Shown in pieces: positions 4,739 through 9,636 of a stretch of 9,636 nt of DNA (the first letter of the stretch is position 1; every line of letters begins with the position of its first letter). The stretch is taken from the NCBI GenBank assembly GCA_043806215.1, contig JAZDHD010000218.1, forward strand, positions 1-9,636. Direction: 5' to 3'. The notes below the pieces were generated by a model. It had not been told where the DNA came from and searched no databases. It saw nothing but the letters and a program-made list of their open reading frames with translations. This DNA is from JAVHLK01 sp043806215 (lineage in GTDB: Bacteria; Desulfobacterota; Desulfomonilia; Desulfomonilales; Desulfomonilaceae). The translations under genes were made by a program, and so were the position numbers.

Positions 4739-6103
4739 ATGTCCCGGATTGTTATTGTAGGCGGAAGCGATGCAGGGATAAGCGCAGCTTTGCGGGCACG
4801 CGAGATTCAACCGTCATGTGAACCTCTCGTTGTCGCGGCCGATGCATATCCGAATTTCAGCATATGCGGGTTGCCGTTCTATTTGAGCGGGGAGATCGGC
4901 GACTGGCGGACGTTGGCTCACCGCACGGCGGACGACATCCGGTCCGAGGGAGTGCAACTACTGCTCGATCACCGTGCCGAAGCCATCGACCCGGACCGGA
5001 AACTCCTCCGTGTCGTCGGCGGAAACGGAACACTGGATCTGGACTATGACAAGCTCGTAATCGCCACGGGAGCCGAGTCCATCGTGCCAAACATCCCTGG
5101 AATGGACCTTCCGGGCGTGTTTCTGCTGCGGTGGATGGACGACGGTTTCGCCTTGAATAGGTATCTTTCCGAGTCACAGCCGAGGACCGCGGTCATCGTG
5201 GGGGGCGGGTACATCGGCATGGAAATGGCCGATGCACTGACTCTGCGAGGTTTGTCGGTCACCGTCGTGGAGTTCTTCGACACGGTTCTCACCACCGTGG
5301 ATGCCGTGCTGGGACGCGTTGTGGCGGCCGAACTGCAAGGGCACGGCGTGAAAGTGGTTACGGGAACCGCGATTGAGTCAATACGGTCCGAAAATGGGGG
5401 CCTCCGTATTTCAGGGTCGGGCGGCTTTGCGGCGCGTGCGGACATGGTGCTGGTATCGGTGGGGGCAAAGCCCTGCGTCGCCCTAGCCGTGAGCGCGGGT
5501 ATTTCGACGGGATTCAAGGGAGCGATCCAGGTCAATGCACGGATGGAAACAAATGTTCCCGATATCTACGCGGCCGGAGATTGCGTGGTGACCCGACACC
5601 GCCTGCTCGACAAGGACGAGTACCTCCCTTTGGGAACGACGGCTCACAAGCAGGGTCGGGTTGCGGGAGAAAACGCTGCGGGCGGAAACCGGGAATTTGC
5701 AGGATCATTGGGGACTCAGGCGGTGAAGATCTTCGATCTGACGGCGGCGCGGACCGGGTTTCGAGACGAGGAAGCGGCCCGGGCCGGGTTTGATCCGTTC
5801 ACCGATGATTTCGAGACCTGGGACCACAAGGTCTACTACCCCGGCGCCCGGAAACTGCGCATCCGCATGACGGGGGACCGCAGGACCGGACGGCTCCTGG
5901 GAGTTCAGATACTCGGCAGGAAAGGTTCGGAAACGTCCAAACGGGTCGATATCTGTGCAACGGCGCTCTTTCATGGGATGAAGATCGAAGACCTTGCCGA
6001 CCTCGACCTCAGTTACACGCCCCCGCTGAGCAGTCCCTGGGACCCGGTGCAGATGGCCGCGCATGCGTGGATACGCAATGCAAGGTATAGTGACGCGCTT
6101 TGA
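4739..6103 (+). CDS. FAD/NAD(P)H disulfide oxidoreductase, CoA-disulfide reductase / NADH oxidase family
   Basis: The 454-aa soluble flavoprotein starts at the ATG at 4739, with a long purine-rich Shine-Dalgarno stretch GGAGGAAGGAG at 4719-4729; an upstream ATG at 4658 would add 27 unconserved residues. The N-terminal FAD loop is VGGSDAG (7-13). A single redox cysteine lies in FSICGLPFY (C43), the same position as the active-site Cys of Staphylococcus CoA-disulfide reductase. An NAD(P)-binding VGGGYIG (154-160) is followed by E178, which favours NADH. IYAAGDC (276-282) contacts FAD. The C-terminal dimerisation domain has YY (366-367) and SYTPP (Y426), counterparts of the family's catalytic tyrosines. 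There is no C-terminal rhodanese domain. The substrate may be CoA disulfide, persulfide, peroxide or oxygen; sequence alone does not decide. It converges on the metal pump gene and appears to be monocistronic. Confidence 0.88.
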   Translation: MSRIVIVGGSDAGISAALRAREIQPSCEPLVVAADAYPNFSICGLPFYLSGEIGDWRTLAHRTADDIRSEGVQLLLDHRAEAIDPDRKLLRVVGGNGTLDLDYDKLVIATGAESIVPNIPGMDLPGVFLLRWMDDGFALNRYLSESQPRTAVIVGGGYIGMEMADALTLRGLSVTVVEFFDTVLTTVDAVLGRVVAAELQGHGVKVVTGTAIESIRSENGGLRISGSGGFAARADMVLVSVGAKPCVALAVSAGISTGFKGAIQVNARMETNVPDIYAAGDCVVTRHRLLDKDEYLPLGTTAHKQGRVAGENAAGGNREFAGSLGTQAVKIFDLTAARTGFRDEEAARAGFDPFTDDFETWDHKVYYPGARKLRIRMTGDRRTGRLLGVQILGRKGSETSKRVDICATALFHGMKIEDLADLDLSYTPPLSSPWDPVQMAAHAWIRNARYSDAL

Positions 6104-6126
6104 ATACGGCGGACGCCTTCACGTTT

Positions 6127-6233
6127 GTCATTGCGAGCCCGAGGCTCTGGGAGGGCGTGGCAATCTCAGCCTTTCATGAGGCATTGAGATTGCGTTCCCG
6201 CGTTCTGCGCGGGACTGCGCTCCTCGCAATGAC
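6127..6233. repeat. 107-bp MITE-like palindrome between convergent genes
   Basis: The ends are a perfect 11-bp inverted repeat, GTCATTGCGAG (6127-6137) and CTCGCAATGAC (6223-6233). A second perfect pair lies inside: GCAATCTCA (6160-6168) and TGAGATTGC (6185-6193). This is a known, widespread style of bacterial intergenic palindrome whose false translation contains an LRGAQSRAERGNAIS-like string. It carries no gene. Transcribed from either side it would fold into a long stem, and could act as a bidirectional transcript end. Confidence 0.85.
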
Positions 6234-6360
6234 AGGAACGACCGGCGGGATCCTTCAGGAACTGGATTAGGATTACGGCGAAATTCAAAGCGCAATACCC
6301 TAATGCGAGGACCTGGGGCGACCGCACCGCGTCGGACCCGGATTGGCGTGTCTCCCGGCA

Positions 6361-9300
6361 TCAGACATTATCCTGCTTTTCACCATGTACGATTCCGTAG
6401 AGAGCCGGCAATACCAGCAGGGTCAATACGGTACTGGAGATCAAGCCGCCGATTACCACCGTTGCCAGAGGTCTCTGCACTTCCGCTCCTGTACCCGTGG
6501 CAATCGCCATGGGTACAAAACCGAACGACGCCACGAGCGCGGTCATGAGGACGGGACGCAAACGCGTCAGGGCTCCCTCGCGAATTGCCTCATCCACGGG
6601 TTTGCCCTCCTCCCTCAACTTGTTGATAAAGGTTACCAGGACAAGACCGTTCAGCACCGCCACTCCCGACAGCGCTATGAAGCCCACGCCCGCTGATATC
6701 GACAAAGGGATGTCGCTCAACCAGAGAGCGGCAATACCGCCGGTCAGTGCCAAGGGGACGCCGGTGAACACGAGTAATGCCGACTTCACCGAGCCGAACG
6801 CCGCAAACAGCAAGACAAAGATGAACAAGAGAGCAACGGGCACGACGATCTTGAGCCTGTTCGCTGCTGAAATCATCTGCTCGAACAAGCCCCCCCAGGC
6901 AGTCCAATACCCCGGAGGAATGGAGACTTTCTTCCGTATGGCTTCTTCCGCCTCCTCGACGAAGGACCCGAGGTCACGACCCCGCACATTGGCGGTAACC
7001 ACGACGCGTCGCTTACCGTCCTCCCGGGTGACCTGATTCGGGTTCAACTCGACGACGAGGTCGGCCACCGACCCCAAGGTTACGAAATTCCGCCGTTCCC
7101 CGGCTTGGAGGTCTTGAGTCGAAGCGGGAGGCTCCCCGGCGACGCCTCCTGGATCCGGCAGGGGTATGGGTAATCGTTTCAACGCGTCCAGGTCTTGCCT
7201 TAAGTCCTCCGGGAGCCGCACCACCAGGTCGAACCGGCGGTCTCCCTCGAAGATCAGTCCTGCGTTCTTGCCCCCAATGGCAATTTCAGCGATTTCCTGA
7301 ACGTCGGACACATTCAATCCGTACCTGTCCATCTTCGCGTGATCCATTCGCGTGGTCAGCACGGGGAGGCCCGTGACCGGTTCAACCTTCACATGCGACG
7401 CCCCGGGTATTTTTTTCAGGACATCGGCAATTTGATTGCTCTTCTCCACCATGAGATCCATGTCGTCTCCGAAGACCTTCACTGCGACGTCGCTTCGCAC
7501 TCCGGACAACAGATGGTTGAATCGCATGCGGATCGGCTGACTGAACTCATAGACCAGGCCGGGAATCTTCGCGACCTCCCGTTCCATCTGCCGCACCAAA
7601 TCTCTTTTCGACAGCTTGGGGTCAGGCCATTGATCCCGCGGCTTGAGCACGATCACATTCTCGGTCACGCTTGGCGGATGAGGTTCCTGAGATATTTCCG
7701 AGGTGCCGATTCGCGTGAAGATCGTCTCCACTTGGGGAAACTTCTGTTTGATTATCTTTTCCATCACCGACTGCGTATGAATCGTGAGCGAAAGACTGGT
7801 GCCCGGAATTGCCATGGTGTGAACCGCTATGTCGCCTTCGTCGAGGCTTGGAATGAACTCGGTTCCCATGCGGTGAGCGGCAAACAAGCTCAGAATGACG
7901 ATACAAACAGAGGCAACGATAACGACGACGCGGTTCGCAAGTGAGAAATCCAGTAGAGGGGCATATACTGCGGCGGCCCATCGGGTAGGTAAGTTTTCCT
8001 TGTGGGATGTCTTACCGGACAGAAAGATCGCCACGGCGGCAGGAACGAACGTGAAAGAGAGGACCAGCGCACCGGTCAAGGCCATGAGCACCGTCAATGC
8101 CATTGGAAGAAACGTCTTGCCTTCCACCCCGGTCAAGGTCAGGATGGGAAGGTAGACGATCATGATGATGAGTTCGCCGAAGAGCATCGGTTTTCTGACT
8201 TCGCGGGCAGCGTCTCTTACTATGTCGAGGCGCTCGGCCAGAGGCAGGGTCTTACCGGTCCTGCGTTGCTCCAAAGAGAGTCTGCGGGCACAGTTCTCCA
8301 CGATCACGACCGCTCCATCGACGATGATTCCGAAGTCAACGGCTCCAAGGCTCATCAGGTTTGCACTTATCTTGCCGACGACCATTCCGGAGGCCGCAAA
8401 GAGCATGGATAACGGGATGACAAAGGCGGTGATGACCGCTGCCCGGAGATTTCCAAGGAAAAGGAACAAGATCACGACTACGAGGACTGCACCCTCGAAT
8501 AGATTGCTCTTGACCGTCCGGATGGTTCTGTCGACAAGCTTGGTTCGGCTGTAGACCGGCTTTGCCGACACGCCTTCAGGAAGTGTCCGATTCACCTGTT
8601 CCAACCTTTGCGAGACCCGTTCGGCCACGATGCGGCTGTTTTCCCCCATCAGCATGAACGCCGTTCCGAGTACGGTCTCCTCTCCGTTCTTGGTCGCGGC
8701 GCCCGTCCGCAACTGTTTCCCCAGATGCACTTGAGCGACATCTCGTACTCGAATGGGAATACCTTGAACGTTTCCGACAATGATCCGCCCGATGCCCTCC
8801 AAATCGCGGACCTGCCCCGGCACTCTCACCAAGTACTGTCCGCCCCTTTTCTCAATGTAGCCGGCTCCCACATTAGCGTTGTTTTGCGACAGGGATTTGA
8901 TGACATCCGAAAATGTGAGTCCGTGGGCAATGAGCTTCCATGGATCGGGAGTCACATGAAACTCCTTCTCATAACCGCCGATAACGTTTATCTCGGTGAC
9001 CCCCTGAACGTTCCTGAGTTGAGGACGAATGATCCAATCCTGAATAGTCCGGAGATCGGTGAGCGTGTATGGCGTTCCATCGGGTTTTCGCGCATCCGGC
9101 AGCGCCTCCACCGTCCACATGTAGATTTCACCCAGCCCCGTCGCTATCGGACCCATTTTGGGTTCGATTCCCGGCGGCAGGTCGCTCTTGACCTCTTGGA
9201 TACGTTCGCTCACCTGTTGCCTGGCAAAGTAGATGTCGGTTCCGTCTTTGAATATGGCGGTTACTTGTGAGATCCCGTAGTGTGAGTTGGAACGGGTCTC

Positions 9301-9540
9301 TTGCAGGCCTGGAATGCCCGCCAAAGCCGTTTCGATGGGAAAAGTGACACGCTGCTCGACTTCCAAGGGCGAATAGCCTTTGGACTCCGCGCTTACCAAC
9401 ACCTGAACATTGGTTATGTCGGGCACCGCATCGATTGTGAGATTTCCGAGATTGTAGATTCCAAGGGCTGCGATGCTCAGTGTGAAAGCGATCATCACCC
9501 ATCTATGCTTGATGGAGAACTCAAGAATCCGATTTACCAT
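6361..9540 (-). CDS. czcA: CzcA-type heavy-metal efflux RND pump, inner-membrane subunit
   Basis: This full-length 1059-aa protein is the proton-driven pump of a tripartite metal exporter. TM1 (13-31) is followed by a periplasmic porter domain, TM2-TM6 (about 344-505), TM7 (534-553), a second porter domain and TM8-TM12 (about 897-1050). TM4 carries DFGIIVDGAVVIVEN with D402, D408 and E415, the proton-relay residues at the same numbers as in Cupriavidus CzcA; this form is typical of Zn/Co/Cd/Ni pumps, not Cu/Ag CusA. By alignment the three CusA copper-binding methionines correspond to H574, V625 and H676, which agrees. A Gly/Pro/Gln-rich stretch at 797-818 looks like an insertion before the LGSVADL segment. 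AAGG lies about eight bases upstream of the ATG. No adaptor or outer-membrane partner gene is in the window, and the 96 bp upstream hold mostly repeat DNA. Confidence 0.93.
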   Translation of the reverse strand: MVNRILEFSIKHRWVMIAFTLSIAALGIYNLGNLTIDAVPDITNVQVLVSAESKGYSPLEVEQRVTFPIETALAGIPGLQETRSNSHYGISQVTAIFKDGTDIYFARQQVSERIQEVKSDLPPGIEPKMGPIATGLGEIYMWTVEALPDARKPDGTPYTLTDLRTIQDWIIRPQLRNVQGVTEINVIGGYEKEFHVTPDPWKLIAHGLTFSDVIKSLSQNNANVGAGYIEKRGGQYLVRVPGQVRDLEGIGRIIVGNVQGIPIRVRDVAQVHLGKQLRTGAATKNGEETVLGTAFMLMGENSRIVAERVSQRLEQVNRTLPEGVSAKPVYSRTKLVDRTIRTVKSNLFEGAVLVVVILFLFLGNLRAAVITAFVIPLSMLFAASGMVVGKISANLMSLGAVDFGIIVDGAVVIVENCARRLSLEQRRTGKTLPLAERLDIVRDAAREVRKPMLFGELIIMIVYLPILTLTGVEGKTFLPMALTVLMALTGALVLSFTFVPAAVAIFLSGKTSHKENLPTRWAAAVYAPLLDFSLANRVVVIVASVCIVILSLFAAHRMGTEFIPSLDEGDIAVHTMAIPGTSLSLTIHTQSVMEKIIKQKFPQVETIFTRIGTSEISQEPHPPSVTENVIVLKPRDQWPDPKLSKRDLVRQMEREVAKIPGLVYEFSQPIRMRFNHLLSGVRSDVAVKVFGDDMDLMVEKSNQIADVLKKIPGASHVKVEPVTGLPVLTTRMDHAKMDRYGLNVSDVQEIAEIAIGGKNAGLIFEGDRRFDLVVRLPEDLRQDLDALKRLPIPLPDPGGVAGEPPASTQDLQAGERRNFVTLGSVADLVVELNPNQVTREDGKRRVVVTANVRGRDLGSFVEEAEEAIRKKVSIPPGYWTAWGGLFEQMISAANRLKIVVPVALLFIFVLLFAAFGSVKSALLVFTGVPLALTGGIAALWLSDIPLSISAGVGFIALSGVAVLNGLVLVTFINKLREEGKPVDEAIREGALTRLRPVLMTALVASFGFVPMAIATGTGAEVQRPLATVVIGGLISSTVLTLLVLPALYGIVHGEKQDNV

Positions 9541-9543
9541 GAT

Positions 9544-9556
9544 GTAACCTTGTTAC
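9544..9556. promoter_or_regulatory. Palindrome overlapping the czcA ribosome binding site
   Basis: On the minus strand GTAAC-AAG-GTTAC includes the AAGG Shine-Dalgarno bases and ends four bases before the ATG. A short hairpin or bound regulator here could limit translation initiation. Arms are only five bases, so chance is possible. Confidence 0.35.
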
Positions 9557-9594
9557 CCTATTCTGCGCATGCCGGAGCGGCAAAACGCCGACGA

Positions 9595-9630
9595 TCCCTT
9601 AGTGCTTCGTGGCTTAAATTTGGTCGCACA
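9595..9630 (-). repeat. TGCGACCGTATTT module, copy 4 (diverged)
   Basis: The minus strand reads TGTGCGACCAAATTTAAGCC, then ACGAAGCACTAAGGGA, matching the modules at 4061, 4226 and 4579 in order and spacing with several substitutions. It lies directly upstream of czcA, where an operon partner gene might have been expected. Confidence 0.55.
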
Positions 9631-9636
9631 ACCTGA

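Noticed and set aside
6128..6361. 77-aa minus-strand reading frame after czcA
   Set aside because: It is the translation of the 107-bp intergenic palindrome; the LRGAQSRAERGNAIS-like string marks that repeat class.

Overview
The window is about 9.6 kb of moderately GC-rich bacterial DNA with long genes for transport and redox proteins. Nothing in it fixes the lineage. The mix of a HicBA-type locus, a CPA2 potassium/proton antiporter, a CoA-disulfide-reductase-like flavoprotein and an HME-RND pump, together with abundant GC-rich palindromic intergenic repeats, would fit an environmental proteobacterium or Desulfobacterota-type organism. That placement is inference only.

Layout from left to right. 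An open, unidentified reading frame runs off the left edge (minus). Next is a six-helix membrane protein built from three similar helical hairpins (159-872, minus). A HicBA toxin-antitoxin locus follows (hicA 1031-1198 and hicB 1429-1626, both minus); its toxin gene is internally shortened and is separated from hicB by a 106-bp REPIN-like inverted repeat. Then comes a large KefB/YbaL-like antiporter with an RCK domain (1752-3743, minus). From 3744 to 4738 there is no credible gene, but there are at least a dozen palindromes and repeats, arranged as three composite units. A plus-strand flavin disulfide reductase (4739-6103) converges, across a 107-bp MITE-like palindrome, on a full-length CzcA-type heavy-metal RND pump (6361-9540, minus). 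The right edge carries another copy of one of the intergenic repeat modules.

The four larger genes read as envelope and stress functions: potassium/pH homeostasis gated by a nucleotide-binding domain, thiol or NADH redox balance, and divalent metal export. No periplasmic adaptor (CzcB) or outer-membrane factor (CzcC) lies inside the window, so the pump's partners must be beyond position 9636 or elsewhere. The genes do not form one operon, and I see no clear sign that they act as a single pathway.

The most distinctive part is the repeat biology. Hairpins flanked by a GTAG/CTAC tetranucleotide, the hallmark of REP sequences mobilised by RAYT (IS200/IS605-like) transposases, occur in at least three places. 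One pair splits the decaying hicBA locus. No RAYT gene lies in the window. A second point is an identical 11-bp odd palindrome (TCAAGACTTGA) upstream of both hicB and the membrane protein, which may be a shared operator. I found no tRNA, rRNA, CRISPR array, complete insertion sequence or convincing intrinsic terminator.
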